In this document: positions 41,517-50,072 of the stretch, piece after piece
Position numbering within the stretch: the first letter of the stretch is position 1
Layout of the letters: each line of letters opens with the position of its first letter
Assembly: GCF_000429025.1 (NCBI RefSeq)
Contig: NZ_KE386835.1
Location: forward strand, 62,001-126,000
Direction of reading: 5' to 3'
Length of the DNA stretch: 64,000 nucleotides
Source of the DNA: Actinospineispora spinosispora DSM 44797
Lineage (GTDB): Bacteria; Actinomycetota; Actinomycetes; Mycobacteriales; Pseudonocardiaceae
Position numbers and translations under genes: made by a program
Notes under the pieces: model-generated
The model's database searches: none
The model's input: the letters and a program-made list of their open reading frames with translations, nothing else
What the model was told of the DNA's origin: nothing

Positions 41517-42898
41517 CCCAACCTGCCACTACTCTGGTCGACCACCTGACCGACTGGTTGCCGCGACAGCGTTGGTTCGCCGCGAAGGGGCGCGACATCG
41601 CGCACCTGACGGTGGCGCAGTCGGTGACGCTGCGCACCGAGGAACCCCAGGCCGAGCTACTGGTGCTGGCGGTCGAGTTCGACGACGGCGGCCCCACCGA
41701 GAACTACCAGGTGCTGGTCGGGCGACGGACCACTCTGCCCGCCGAGCTGGAGCACGTGACGATCGGCACGGTCGGCAAGCAGGTCGCCTACGACGGGGTG
41801 TGGGACAGCGAGCTGAGCGCCGAGCTGCTCGCCGCGCTGGCCGGCGGCGAGCAACGGGACTGGCTGCGGTTCACCCCGGAGCCGGGCGCCGAGATCCCGC
41901 TCGGTCTGCACGGCAGGGTGCTGGGTGTCGAGCAGAGCAACACCTCCATCGCGTTCGGCGAGCAGCTGCTGTTGAAGCTGTTCCGCAAGGTCGAGGCAGG
42001 CGTCAACCCGGACCTGGAGCTGCACCGGGCACTGCGCGAGGTGGGCAGCCAGGAGGTCGCGGGCGTCCGCGGCGCGATCGAGGGCACGCTCGGCGGGGAA
42101 CCGGCCGTGTTCGGTGTGCTGCAGGAGTTCGCGGCGGGCTCGGCCGAGGGCTGGCCGATGGCGCTGATCAGCATCCGGGACCTGCTGGCCGAGGCCGACC
42201 TGCGCGCGGACGAGGTCGGCGGCGACTTCGCCGGCGAGTCGTTCCGGCTGGGCAAGACGGTCGCGGTGGCACACCGCGAGCTGGTCACGGCGCTGGGTAC
42301 CGACACCATGTCGCCGAGCGTCCTCGCCCAGGGCATGCGGGACCGGCTGGACCGGGCGCTGCTGATCGTCCCCGATCTCGCGGAGCTGGTCCGGCCGTTG
42401 CGTGCGGCGTTCGACGAGGTCGGCGAGCTGACCGAGCCGATCGTGACCCAGCGCATCCACGGCGACCTGCACCTCGGTCAGACGCTGCGCACCACCCACG
42501 GCTGGCTGCTGATCGACTTCGAGGGTGAGCCGGCGCGGCCGCTGGCCCAGCGGCGCGGGATGGAGCCCGCGTTGCGGGACGTGGCCGCGATGTTGCGGTC
42601 CTTCGACTACGCCGCCTACCACCAGCTGGCCGAGTGGGGCGTGTGGGCCGTCGAGTCGGGTGAGCACGAACAGGACACCCAGATGGTGTGGCGGGCCGAC
42701 GAATGGACGACTCGCAACCGCTCGGCGTTCTGCGACGGGTACGCGGACTGCGCGGACAGCGATCCTCGGGACTCGCAGGTCCTGCTGACCGCGCTGGAGC
42801 TGGACAAGGCCGTCTACGAGACGGTCTACGAGACCCGCAACCGGCCCAGCTGGCTGCAGGTACCGCTCCGTTCGCTGAGGCGGCTGCTGAAGGGCTAG
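41513..42898 (+). CDS. mak: Maltokinase (Mak/Pep2)
   Basis: This 461-aa kinase phosphorylates maltose with ATP to alpha-maltose 1-phosphate, the donor for GlgE. Visible marks are the N-terminal cap segment LPRQRWFAAKGRDI, then VLGVEQSNTSIAFGEQLLLKLFRK (ATP-binding lobe), HGDLHLGQT (catalytic loop, about 316-324) and LIDFEGEP with the Mg-binding Asp. The GTG start at 41513 lies in GTGA overlapping the treS stop, with GAGGAGGAAG upstream. The stop TAG overlaps the GTG of the beta-lactamase gene by one base, so all three genes are tightly coupled. Confidence 0.92.
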   Translation: MTQPATTLVDHLTDWLPRQRWFAAKGRDIAHLTVAQSVTLRTEEPQAELLVLAVEFDDGGPTENYQVLVGRRTTLPAELEHVTIGTVGKQVAYDGVWDSELSAELLAALAGGEQRDWLRFTPEPGAEIPLGLHGRVLGVEQSNTSIAFGEQLLLKLFRKVEAGVNPDLELHRALREVGSQEVAGVRGAIEGTLGGEPAVFGVLQEFAAGSAEGWPMALISIRDLLAEADLRADEVGGDFAGESFRLGKTVAVAHRELVTALGTDTMSPSVLAQGMRDRLDRALLIVPDLAELVRPLRAAFDEVGELTEPIVTQRIHGDLHLGQTLRTTHGWLLIDFEGEPARPLAQRRGMEPALRDVAAMLRSFDYAAYHQLAEWGVWAVESGEHEQDTQMVWRADEWTTRNRSAFCDGYADCADSDPRDSQVLLTALELDKAVYETVYETRNRPSWLQVPLRSLRRLLKG

Positions 42899-43800
42899 TG
42901 ACTGCGCACCTGTCTCGACGAGCACTGCTGGGCGCCGCGGCGATCCTTCCGTTGGCCGCCGCGTGCGGCCGGAGTGCGCCCCCAGCGCCCCCGGCCGCGC
43001 CCCGAACCGATCGGGCGACCGCCGAGCTGGCCGACCTGGAGGCCCGTTTCGTCGGCCGTCTGGGTGTGTACGCGCTGGACACCGGCAACGGTGCCACCGT
43101 CGGGCACCGCGCCGACGAGCTCTTCCCGATGTGCTCGACGTTCAAGGTCCTCGCCGCCTCGGCGATCCTGCGGCTGCGCACCCAGCAGCCCGGGCTGCTG
43201 GACCGGGTCGTGCACTACACGCAGGCCCAGATGGTCGACGGTTCGCCGATCAGCTCCACGCACCTGGCCGACGGCATGACGGTGGCCGCGATGTGTGCCG
43301 CCGCGATCCAGTACAGCGACAACAGCGCGGCCAACCAGCTCCTCGACATCCTGGGCGGACCGCGGGGTGTGACAGCGTTCGTCCGCACCCTGGGCGACCC
43401 GCTGACCAGGCTGGACCGCTACGAGACGGACCTGAACATCGTGCCGCCCGGTGAGGTGCGCGACACCTCGACTCCGGAGTGGATGGGCAAGAACCTGCGC
43501 GCGCTGGCCCTCGGTGACGCGCTCGACCCGGCCGGGCGTGACCAGCTGGTCGAGTGGATGGTCGGCAACACCACCGGCGCCACCCGCATCCGGGCCGGGC
43601 TGCCGAACGGCTGGCGGGTCGGCGACAAGACCGGCGGCGGCGCCCGGAACGAGATCAACGACATCGCGGTGTGCTGGCCACCGAACCGGGCCCCGCTGGT
43701 CATCGCGGTCTACACCGCTCCGACCGACCCGAACGCGAAGGGCGACGGCAAGGTCCTCGCCGACGCCGCGTCGATCGTCGTCCGGGCGCTAACGCCCTGA
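42898..43800 (+). CDS. Class A beta-lactamase, Tat-type lipoprotein
   Basis: This 300-aa protein has all class A motifs: Ser80-Thr-Phe-Lys83 in MCSTFK (SxxK), Ser140-Asp-Asn in YSDNSAAN, Glu176 in ETDLN (ExxLN) and Lys244-Thr-Gly in GDKTGGG. The N terminus has twin Arg before a hydrophobic stretch and the lipobox Ala-Ala-Cys (SRRALLGAAAILPLAAACG), so it is probably exported folded by Tat and anchored to the membrane. It hydrolyses beta-lactams; spectrum cannot be told. Its GTG overlaps the maltokinase stop by one base. The coupling to trehalose/glucan genes is unusual. The end overlaps the convergent XRE gene by 12 nt. Confidence 0.9.
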   Translation: MTAHLSRRALLGAAAILPLAAACGRSAPPAPPAAPRTDRATAELADLEARFVGRLGVYALDTGNGATVGHRADELFPMCSTFKVLAASAILRLRTQQPGLLDRVVHYTQAQMVDGSPISSTHLADGMTVAAMCAAAIQYSDNSAANQLLDILGGPRGVTAFVRTLGDPLTRLDRYETDLNIVPPGEVRDTSTPEWMGKNLRALALGDALDPAGRDQLVEWMVGNTTGATRIRAGLPNGWRVGDKTGGGARNEINDIAVCWPPNRAPLVIAVYTAPTDPNAKGDGKVLADAASIVVRALTP

Positions 43801-44640
43801 CAGCTCGGCGATAACCCGCTTGATCAACGCGACGGCATCATCCCCGAACAGCGCCGCCTCGTGCAGCGCGTCAAGCGCCTTCAGATACACGGCGACTTCC
43901 TCGGGGTCATCGATCAGATGCTCCCCAGTCATCGTCTCCACAATCACCAGATCGTCTCGCAGCGCAAACCCGGACAAGGGCGCGATCAACGTTGCGTCGA
44001 ACGGAACGAGCCCGAGCTGGATGGTATTGAGCGTGGCCAAAGTCGCCAGGCGATCCAATTGCCCCAGCATCGTGTCGGCTGTACCCGGAGCTGCATGCAA
44101 CGCTGCTTCACCGACGTATAGCTCCACTCGCCGGTCGGGGAGGTAGAGGATCTCCTGACGCCGCGTACGTTCCGCGATCAAGCCATCGATTTCGCCCTCG
44201 GGTAGGGGGACCATCCGTGGTCGCCTCGGATGGCTGAGTAGCTCACGTGCATAAGCCGGGGTCTGGAGCAGCCCAGGGATCATGCACGTTTGCCACGATG
44301 CCAGTCTGCTGACTCTTGCCTCATCGTGAACCAGCCGGGCCTGGTAATCGACAAACCCGCCACGCCGCGTCAGTTTCCGGTCGTTGACGTACTCGACTCG
44401 TGCGGCAGCCAACATCTCCAACAGTTCGGCCCGTACCTTCGACGAGGCACGTGTAGCAGTAACCCAAGCGCGGATGTCGTCCTCAGTCGGAAGCTGAGCA
44501 CCGGTTTCCAACTTGGACACCCGGGACTGCGGCCATCCGAGGTGAACCGCAAGTCGCTGGCCGGACCGGAAAGCGGTGGCGCGCACCGTACGTAGACGGG
44601 CGGCCAGATCGCCACGTCGTCCGTCCGCTGCGCGCGACAA
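43789..44640 (-). CDS. XRE helix-turn-helix protein with DUF5753 domain
   Basis: This 283-aa protein has an N-terminal XRE DNA-binding domain (SGQRLAVHLGWPQSRVSKLETGAQLPTEDDIRAW, about 27-60) and a DUF5753 domain with ASWQTCMIPGLLQTPAYARELL and VYLKALDALHEAALFGDDA near the C terminus. Such genes are very common in streptomycetes and relatives and usually stand next to a small DUF397 or DUF6879 partner, affecting development. TTG start at 44640 with GAGGAGGAACGG just upstream. It follows the DUF6879-like gene by 15 nt, in one operon. Confidence 0.87.
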   Translation of the reverse strand: MSRAADGRRGDLAARLRTVRATAFRSGQRLAVHLGWPQSRVSKLETGAQLPTEDDIRAWVTATRASSKVRAELLEMLAAARVEYVNDRKLTRRGGFVDYQARLVHDEARVSRLASWQTCMIPGLLQTPAYARELLSHPRRPRMVPLPEGEIDGLIAERTRRQEILYLPDRRVELYVGEAALHAAPGTADTMLGQLDRLATLATLNTIQLGLVPFDATLIAPLSGFALRDDLVIVETMTGEHLIDDPEEVAVYLKALDALHEAALFGDDAVALIKRVIAELSGR

Positions 44641-44655
44641 CCGTTCCTCCTCGGC

Positions 44656-45177
44656 TCAGCTCGCTGAGTCCATCACCCCCGCCGGAACGAACGCACTCAG
44701 CTCCGGGCGGGCTGCAATGTAGTCGTGCCACGGGATCGCGTGATGCCAGGCGGCATCCCGGGCCTGGTTGGCAGCCACGATACGGGCCGGATCATCAACC
44801 GGCTCAACGCCCAGCCATGTCGTGTCCTCGGCGTAGTGCATATCGAACAGGCAGCCGGAGTCGAACAACCAGAAGTCGGAGCGAGGAACGCCAATCGGCC
44901 ACGGCTGCCCCTCGCCCACCGTGATCAGCCGGATGTCCTCACCTGCTGCAACGTGCCCTGCATAGCCCCAAGTGATCTCGTACCGCAGGTAGTCGGTCAG
45001 CTGCTCCGGAACGACATGTACGCGCCGCATGACACAGCCTGCTTCCCTGTTCGCCCGGACGAGATCAACCCACCAGTCCTCCGAATCCGATGGCTTGAAC
45101 GATTCTCCGGCGAGGAAGGCCTCCAGCTCAGCGTCTTCCTCGGGATTGGTTGTGCAGATTGGCATGCGTGTCCGCAT
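44656..45177 (-). CDS. DUF6879-family protein
   Basis: This 173-aa acidic protein fits the DUF6879 group as recalled. Features are ESFKPSDSEDWWVDLVRANREAG, VHVVPEQLTDYLRYEITWGYAGHVAAGEDIRLI, and DFWLFDSGCLFDMHYAEDTTWLGVEPVDDP. It precedes the XRE-DUF5753 gene by 15 nt. This conserved pairing suggests a regulator and partner. No catalytic motif is visible. Start assigned at ATG 45177; a TTG one codon earlier and an ATG at 45165 are possible. Confidence 0.82.
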   Translation of the reverse strand: MRTRMPICTTNPEEDAELEAFLAGESFKPSDSEDWWVDLVRANREAGCVMRRVHVVPEQLTDYLRYEITWGYAGHVAAGEDIRLITVGEGQPWPIGVPRSDFWLFDSGCLFDMHYAEDTTWLGVEPVDDPARIVAANQARDAAWHHAIPWHDYIAARPELSAFVPAGVMDSAS

Positions 45178-45347
45178 CAACTAGATCACCCTGCGCCGTG
45201 AGCAATACGCCCGCGTCCAAGTACACCGCGTGGCAATGGTCCACCCGGCTGTCACCGTCTTTCGCCAGAAGCTCAAGTTCCACCGTTACTCCAATCTCGA
45301 CCCGTCGGACATCCCAACACTATTCAGAAATCATTCGATAATCAATC

Positions 45348-45383
45348 TTGCTATATTGGATCAAATTCGCTACCGTGCTCGCC
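45348..45383 (+). promoter_or_regulatory. Leaderless promoter of the HepT operon
   Basis: TTGCTA (45348-45353), a 17-nt spacer and TACCGT (45371-45376) precede the ATG at 45384 by seven bases. The stretch 45300-45370 is much AT-richer than the surroundings. This predicts a leaderless transcript beginning at or near the ATG. Confidence 0.6.
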
Positions 45384-45632
45384 ATGGAGCTCGCGGGGAA
45401 GCCGCTGACCACTGCCTACGGGGTACTCGAGGTGTCCAGGTACATGGCCGACGAGCGGCGAATAGACTCGGCCTGGGACAGCGAGCAGCGGGCGCTCGAC
45501 CGGGCTCGACACCGCAGCGTGCAGGTGTGCGGGCAGGTGCTCGTCCAGTCCTGGACGCTGAACCGGCCGGGCAGCCGAACGGTCGCCACCTTTGTCGACG
45601 GCGAGCCGGTCCGAAAGTCCGCGCGCGGGTGA
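45384..45632 (+). CDS. Small partner gene of HepT-like toxin, unknown family
   Basis: This 82-aa protein is not recognised. It begins MELAGKPLTTAYGVLEVSRYMADERR, contains the charged helix AWDSEQRALDRARHRSVQVCGQVL, and ends in VATFVDGEPVRKSARG. It lacks the nucleotidyltransferase motif GSxxxGxxxxxSDxDL that defines MntA, the usual antitoxin of HepT. Its stop overlaps the HepT start in GTGA, so it is translated with the toxin and is the natural candidate for a new type of antitoxin. Leaderless ATG start with a good promoter seven bases ahead. Confidence 0.65.
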   Translation: MELAGKPLTTAYGVLEVSRYMADERRIDSAWDSEQRALDRARHRSVQVCGQVLVQSWTLNRPGSRTVATFVDGEPVRKSARG

Positions 45633-46063
45633 ACGCCGGTATCGACCAAGTGGCGTTGGCCGAGCGGTCCAGCGCGGTCGAGAGTCACCTACGACGCATG
45701 GCCGATCATCTCTCGCCCGAACCCGACAGCCTCCGAGCGACGAGCGCGGACAATGACGCGACTGTGCTGCACCTTTCCCAGGCCATACAGATCGCGAGCG
45801 ATCTCGCCTTGTCCAGCACCATCCGTCTGGGGTTGTGCTGCCCGGCGACCTATGGCGACGCGTTCCGCGTACTCGGAGTCGCCGGCATCATCGACCACGA
45901 CCTCAGTGGGCGACTCGTCGATGCGGCAGAGTTCCGTGACGTCGTCGTGCACGCCTACGCGGACCTCGACCTGGATCGCGTGCACGCCATCGCCACCCAC
46001 GGCCCGGCCGACCTCCGCGCCCTGCTCGTGGCTCTACGCGACCACTCGTCGTCGAGCTCGTGA
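45629..46063 (+). CDS. HepT-like RNase toxin (DUF86 family)
   Basis: This 144-aa protein has the HepT layout: ALAERSSAVESHLRRMADHL at the N terminus, a helical bundle (DATVLHLSQAIQIASDLAL, GDAFRVLGVAGIIDHDL), and the signature Rx4HxY in RDVVVHAYADLD, the active motif of HepT ribonucleases. It ends with a Ser tail, and the last codons overlap palindrome P9. GTG start at 45629 in GTGA overlap with the previous gene. A toxin role is inferred from family; it may be silent without its true partner. Confidence 0.8.
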   Translation: MNAGIDQVALAERSSAVESHLRRMADHLSPEPDSLRATSADNDATVLHLSQAIQIASDLALSSTIRLGLCCPATYGDAFRVLGVAGIIDHDLSGRLVDAAEFRDVVVHAYADLDLDRVHAIATHGPADLRALLVALRDHSSSSS

Positions 46064-46102
46064 GTGGTACGGGCGCCGATCGGCGCCCGTACCACTCACG
46101 AG
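46057..46102. terminator. Long palindrome P9 (GTGAGTG family) between convergent genes
   Basis: This is a perfect 46-bp palindrome without loop; the arm is CTCGTGAGTGGTACGGGCGC followed by CGA. It overlaps the stop codons of both the HepT-like gene (46061-46063) and the SWIM gene (46096-46098). The outer arms carry GTGAGTG and CACTCAC as in the other family members. Confidence 0.82.
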
Positions 46103-46929
46103 GCTGACGGGTCGGCCAGTGACCGGTAGGCGGGCCGGAGCAGGTCCACCAGGGGCTTTCCGCGCACGGTGACGTCGATCGGCGGCAGTTGGTCGAGTAC
46201 CGCGTCCGGCGGGGCCGAGGATGCGACCAGCATCGGCAGTTCGCCCGACGCGACGAAGTACGAGTCCAGACAGCTGACGAGCGCTGGAGCGCCACCGACG
46301 GGCTCGGGCTCGTGATCACCGCTCGGCTGGGCCGATGCAGCGCCGCGACGTGCACGGATGTTCTCCAGCAGCGTCTCGCGGTCCCGGCCGCGCAACGCGA
46401 GGATGCCGAACGGGTCGTCGTCGAAAGACTCGGCGAGCAGGTAGAAGACCGCGGCGAGGTGCTTGCACGGCACCACGTGGTCCGGGCAGCTGCAGTCCAT
46501 CGTCAGGTCGCGTACGTCGCCGGGGAACAGTGTCAGCCCGACCGAAGTGAACACCTCTTCGATGTCCTTCGGCATCTCACCGGCCAGCAGCTTCGCCGCG
46601 TACCACGCGCTGTCCGCCATGGCCTGCTCGATCTGCGCCCACTCGACCTTGCCGTAGGTGGGCAGCCCGATCCGCACGTCGTACGGCCGGGGCCTGCTGC
46701 CCTGCACGGTCGCCAGTACCGTGCCCGCGCCGGTGCGCAGTTCGAGGACCTGGCCCGCGCGCGCGTAGTTGCGCCCCCGGTCGAGCCGGCCGCCGACGCC
46801 GATCGAGGTCAGCACCTGGATGAACCGCGCCGACCACCAGCTCTGCCCGATCGCGCCGCGTTTGCTGCGCGCCTTGATCCCACCCTCGACCTTGACCGCC
46901 CGGGTCGGTTCGCTGTCCCACCAGGCCAT
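46096..46929 (-). CDS. SWIM zinc-finger protein
   Basis: This 277-aa protein has a SWIM zinc finger in MDCSCPDHVVPCKHLAAVFYLLA (CxCxnCxH, about 146-168). The N-terminal part WWSARFIQVLTSIGVGGRLDRGRNYARAGQVLELR is common in SWIM proteins found next to SNF2 helicases. Its ATG overlaps the helicase stop by one base (TGATG), so the two are made together and probably act as a complex on nucleic acid. No enzymatic motif is visible. The stop lies inside palindrome P9. Confidence 0.85.
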   Translation of the reverse strand: MAWWDSEPTRAVKVEGGIKARSKRGAIGQSWWSARFIQVLTSIGVGGRLDRGRNYARAGQVLELRTGAGTVLATVQGSRPRPYDVRIGLPTYGKVEWAQIEQAMADSAWYAAKLLAGEMPKDIEEVFTSVGLTLFPGDVRDLTMDCSCPDHVVPCKHLAAVFYLLAESFDDDPFGILALRGRDRETLLENIRARRGAASAQPSGDHEPEPVGGAPALVSCLDSYFVASGELPMLVASSAPPDAVLDQLPPIDVTVRGKPLVDLLRPAYRSLADPSAS

Positions 46930-49900
46930 CAGTCGTCCACCGCCTCGTCGCTCAGCGCGAACAACTCCCGCAGCTCACCGGTGGACAGCTCGGTCAGCCA
47001 GCCTTCCCCATCGCTGATGACCAGGTTCGCCAGCTCCTTCTTCGCCTCGATCATGGCGTCGATGCGTTCCTCGAGCGTGCCGGCACACACGAACTTGCGG
47101 ACCTGCACGTTGCGCTTCTGTCCGATGCGGAACGCCCGGTCGGTGGCCTGGTTCTCCACGGCCGGGTTCCACCAGCGGTCCAGGTGCAGCACATGGTTCG
47201 CGGCGGTCAGCGTCAGCCCGGTCCCACCTGCCTTGAGCGACAGCAGGAAGATCGCCGGGCCGGAGCTCGACTGGAAACGCTGCACCATCTCGTCACGTTT
47301 CGCCCGTGAGGTGCCACCGTGCAGGTAGAGCACCTCCTGATCGAAACGGGCGGACAGGTGCGGCACGAGCATCTCGGCGAACTCGGTGAACTGGGTGAAA
47401 CAGATCGCCTTGTCCCCCTCGGCGAGGATCTCGGCGAGCACCTCCTCCAGGCGCGTCACCTTGCCGGAGCGCTGCCCGAGCGGCGACCCGTCGTGCAGCA
47501 GCTGCGCCGGGTGGTTGCACACCTGCTTGAGCTTGGCCATCGCCGCGAGCACACTGCCCCGCCGGGCGATGCCGTCCGAGCCCTCGATCTTCTCCATCAT
47601 GTCGTCGACGACCGTGCGGTACAGCGAGGCCTGCTCGGGGGTGAGTCGGTAGTCCTGGATGATCTCGATCTTCTCCGGCAGGTCGTCGATGATCTCCTTG
47701 TCGGTCTTCACCCGGCGCAGCAGGTACGGCCGGGTGACGCGGCGCAGCTTCTGCGCGACCTCGGCGTCGCCGTTGCGCTCGACCGGAATCGCATAGCGCT
47801 GCCGGAAACGTTCGCTGGTGCCGAGCACGCCTGGGTTGAGGAAGTCCATGACCGACCACAGCTCGGACAACCGGTTCTCCATCGGCGTGCCGGTCAGCGC
47901 GATGCGGTGCCCCGCGCGCAGCAGCCGCACCGCCTTCGCCGCGTTGGACCTGCTGTTCTTGACCAGCTGCGCCTCGTCCAGCACGACCCGGTGCCACTCG
48001 GGCTCGGCCAGCTCCTCGATGTCCCGGGTGAGAGTCGAGTAGGTCGTCACGACCAGGTCGGCTTCGGCGAGCCGAGCCGCCAGCTCGGGACCGTGGTCAC
48101 GGCCCGCGCCGTGATGGGCGTACACCCGTAGCGTCGGCGCGAACTTCCCGGCCTCCCGCTGCCAGTTACCCACCAGCGACATCGGGCACAGCAACAGGCT
48201 CGGCCCCAGGCCCCGCGAGTCGGGGTTCTCAGCCCCTTGAGTCGGGGGTCCGAGCACAGCGCGTTCCCGCGACTCCAGCGCCAGCAGCTGGATCGTCTTG
48301 CCCAGCCCCATGTCGTCCGCGAGGCAGGCACCCAGGCCGAGCGAGCTCAGGAAGGTCAACCAGGACAGTCCCCGCTGCTGGTAGGGCCGCAGCGTGGCGA
48401 GGAAGTCCGGCGACGGTTCGACCGGGGTCAGCGTCTTCTCCGACGCCCCGGACAGCAGCTCACCGAGCCATCCGTGCACCGAGACGGCGGTGATCGGCAG
48501 CGGAGTCTCCTGGACGTCCTGGCCGGTGACGATAGCCAGCAGCTCGCTCGGCGTGCTCGCCTCGACCGGCGCCGCGCGCAGGAACTCCAGGCCCCGGCGC
48601 AGCCGGTCCGCATCGACCGCGACCCACTGACCGCGCAGCCGCACCAGCGGGGCCTTCGCCGCGACCAGCTCGGTGATCTCCTGCTCGCTCAGCACGTCGT
48701 CACCGACCGCGAGCCGCCACTCGAACCGGGCGAGCTTGTCCTTGCTCAGCCCGCCCTCGGTCACCACACTGTCCGCCGAGCTGCTGCTCGCCGACACCGA
48801 CAGGCCCAGACGCCGCTTCGGAGCGGACCACCACGCCGGCAGCATCACCCCGAAGCCGGTCTGGTCCAGCCGTGCGGCCGCTTCGGACAGGAACCGGTAG
48901 GCGCCTTCGACGTCCAGCTCCAACGCGCTCGGCGCGGCGCCGCGCAGTGCCTCGGTCAGCTCCGGATAGACCGCGCTCGCCCCGGCCAGCTCGGCGAGCA
49001 GAACCTCCTGGGGTCGGTCGATCCACCGGCTCAGCCCGTCGGGTGAGGCCCAGACCTGTTCGGCGGGTACCAGCAGGCTCGGGTCCTGCGTCGAGCGCAG
49101 CAGGAACTCCAGCCGCCACGCGGTGTCGGGCATCGTCGGGTCCGGGTCCCACGGGTCGTCCAGCGGCTTCGTCTCGGCCAGCCGGAACGTGGCCCTGGCC
49201 GGACCGGCCTCCTCGGCCCCGACCCCGTCCCACGGCGCCACAGCGCGCCCGAGCGTCGCCACCTCGGCCGGCTCGGCGTCGAAACCACCGTCCCCCGAGG
49301 TCAGTGCCTCGAGCCAGGTCTCGGCGACCGGCGTCCGCCGAGGGGCCCTCCCCCGGCGTCTCGGCAGGTCGATCGCCGACGAGGAGCCGCGTGCGAGCCG
49401 GTCCCGGACCTCCGCGTCGACCAGCGCCGCCAGTGCGTCCTCGACCAGGGCCGTCGGGTCCTGCCCGGCCGAGCCGGTGAGGACCGCCATCCCCTGCGGA
49501 CCCGACTGCTCGGCGCGCACCACGGGCGGCATCGCGGCCACCAGGGAGTGCAGCACCACGACGTCCGGACCCGAGATCACCGGACGCCACATCGCGCGCG
49601 GTGTCGTCCCGGGGCTCGCCGTCACCGGGTTCGCCGGCTCGCCAGGGTGGATCGAGGGCAGCACCCGGCCCCGGGCGGCGAGGTCGGCGGCGAAGTCGAC
49701 GAGCGCGCGCAGGTAGCCGACGGACGCGCCGTAGCGCACCTGCTCGACCGGGTCCGCGAGCTCAGCCGGGTCCACCGCGACCACCGGGACCAACCAGGCC
49801 TGCAGCTCAGGAGCGGTCCGGGACTTCGACCGGGGCGTCACCCTGATCAGCTCGGGTGAGTCGAGCGGGCCCTGCCGACGGGACGGCAGCAGGAGCGTGG

Positions 49901-50072
49901 CGAGCCCCGGCTTGCCCGGGTGGATCGCCGCGAGCTGCTCGGCGGGCACCGCGAACGGGTGCTGGCGGGCCGACCGCGACGCGTTGCTGGGACTGCGCGT
50001 CGGGCGGTCGCCGTCCTCGGCCCACAGCAGCAGGCCGCGTCCCGCGGACCAGAGGCCGTGTACCGCGAACAT
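46929..50072 (-). CDS. SNF2-family DNA-dependent ATPase/helicase
   Basis: This 1047-aa protein has an N-terminal SNF2-associated domain of about 500 residues and a C-terminal two-lobe motor. Motor motifs in order: LGACLADDMGLGKTIQLLALE (about 580-600), LLLCPMSLVGNWQREA, VLDEAQLVKNSRS (DEAQ instead of DEGH), ALTGTPMENRLSELWS, then KAICFTQFTEFAEM, LYLHGGTSRAKRDEMVQRF, LSLKAGGTGLTLTAANHV and HLDRWWNPAVENQATDRAFRIGQ. This is the RapA/HepA-like bacterial SNF2 group. ATG at 50072 with GGGGG upstream. Coupled to the SWIM gene. Role (remodelling, repair or defence) unknown. Confidence 0.88.
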   Translation of the reverse strand: MFAVHGLWSAGRGLLLWAEDGDRPTRSPSNASRSARQHPFAVPAEQLAAIHPGKPGLATLLLPSRRQGPLDSPELIRVTPRSKSRTAPELQAWLVPVVAVDPAELADPVEQVRYGASVGYLRALVDFAADLAARGRVLPSIHPGEPANPVTASPGTTPRAMWRPVISGPDVVVLHSLVAAMPPVVRAEQSGPQGMAVLTGSAGQDPTALVEDALAALVDAEVRDRLARGSSSAIDLPRRRGRAPRRTPVAETWLEALTSGDGGFDAEPAEVATLGRAVAPWDGVGAEEAGPARATFRLAETKPLDDPWDPDPTMPDTAWRLEFLLRSTQDPSLLVPAEQVWASPDGLSRWIDRPQEVLLAELAGASAVYPELTEALRGAAPSALELDVEGAYRFLSEAAARLDQTGFGVMLPAWWSAPKRRLGLSVSASSSSADSVVTEGGLSKDKLARFEWRLAVGDDVLSEQEITELVAAKAPLVRLRGQWVAVDADRLRRGLEFLRAAPVEASTPSELLAIVTGQDVQETPLPITAVSVHGWLGELLSGASEKTLTPVEPSPDFLATLRPYQQRGLSWLTFLSSLGLGACLADDMGLGKTIQLLALESRERAVLGPPTQGAENPDSRGLGPSLLLCPMSLVGNWQREAGKFAPTLRVYAHHGAGRDHGPELAARLAEADLVVTTYSTLTRDIEELAEPEWHRVVLDEAQLVKNSRSNAAKAVRLLRAGHRIALTGTPMENRLSELWSVMDFLNPGVLGTSERFRQRYAIPVERNGDAEVAQKLRRVTRPYLLRRVKTDKEIIDDLPEKIEIIQDYRLTPEQASLYRTVVDDMMEKIEGSDGIARRGSVLAAMAKLKQVCNHPAQLLHDGSPLGQRSGKVTRLEEVLAEILAEGDKAICFTQFTEFAEMLVPHLSARFDQEVLYLHGGTSRAKRDEMVQRFQSSSGPAIFLLSLKAGGTGLTLTAANHVLHLDRWWNPAVENQATDRAFRIGQKRNVQVRKFVCAGTLEERIDAMIEAKKELANLVISDGEGWLTELSTGELRELFALSDEAVDD

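Noticed and set aside
45230..45628. Upstream extension of the HepT-like frame
   Set aside because: The extra N-terminal part is Arg/Gly-rich noise overlapping the small partner gene. The GTG at 45629 in a GTGA overlap is the natural start.
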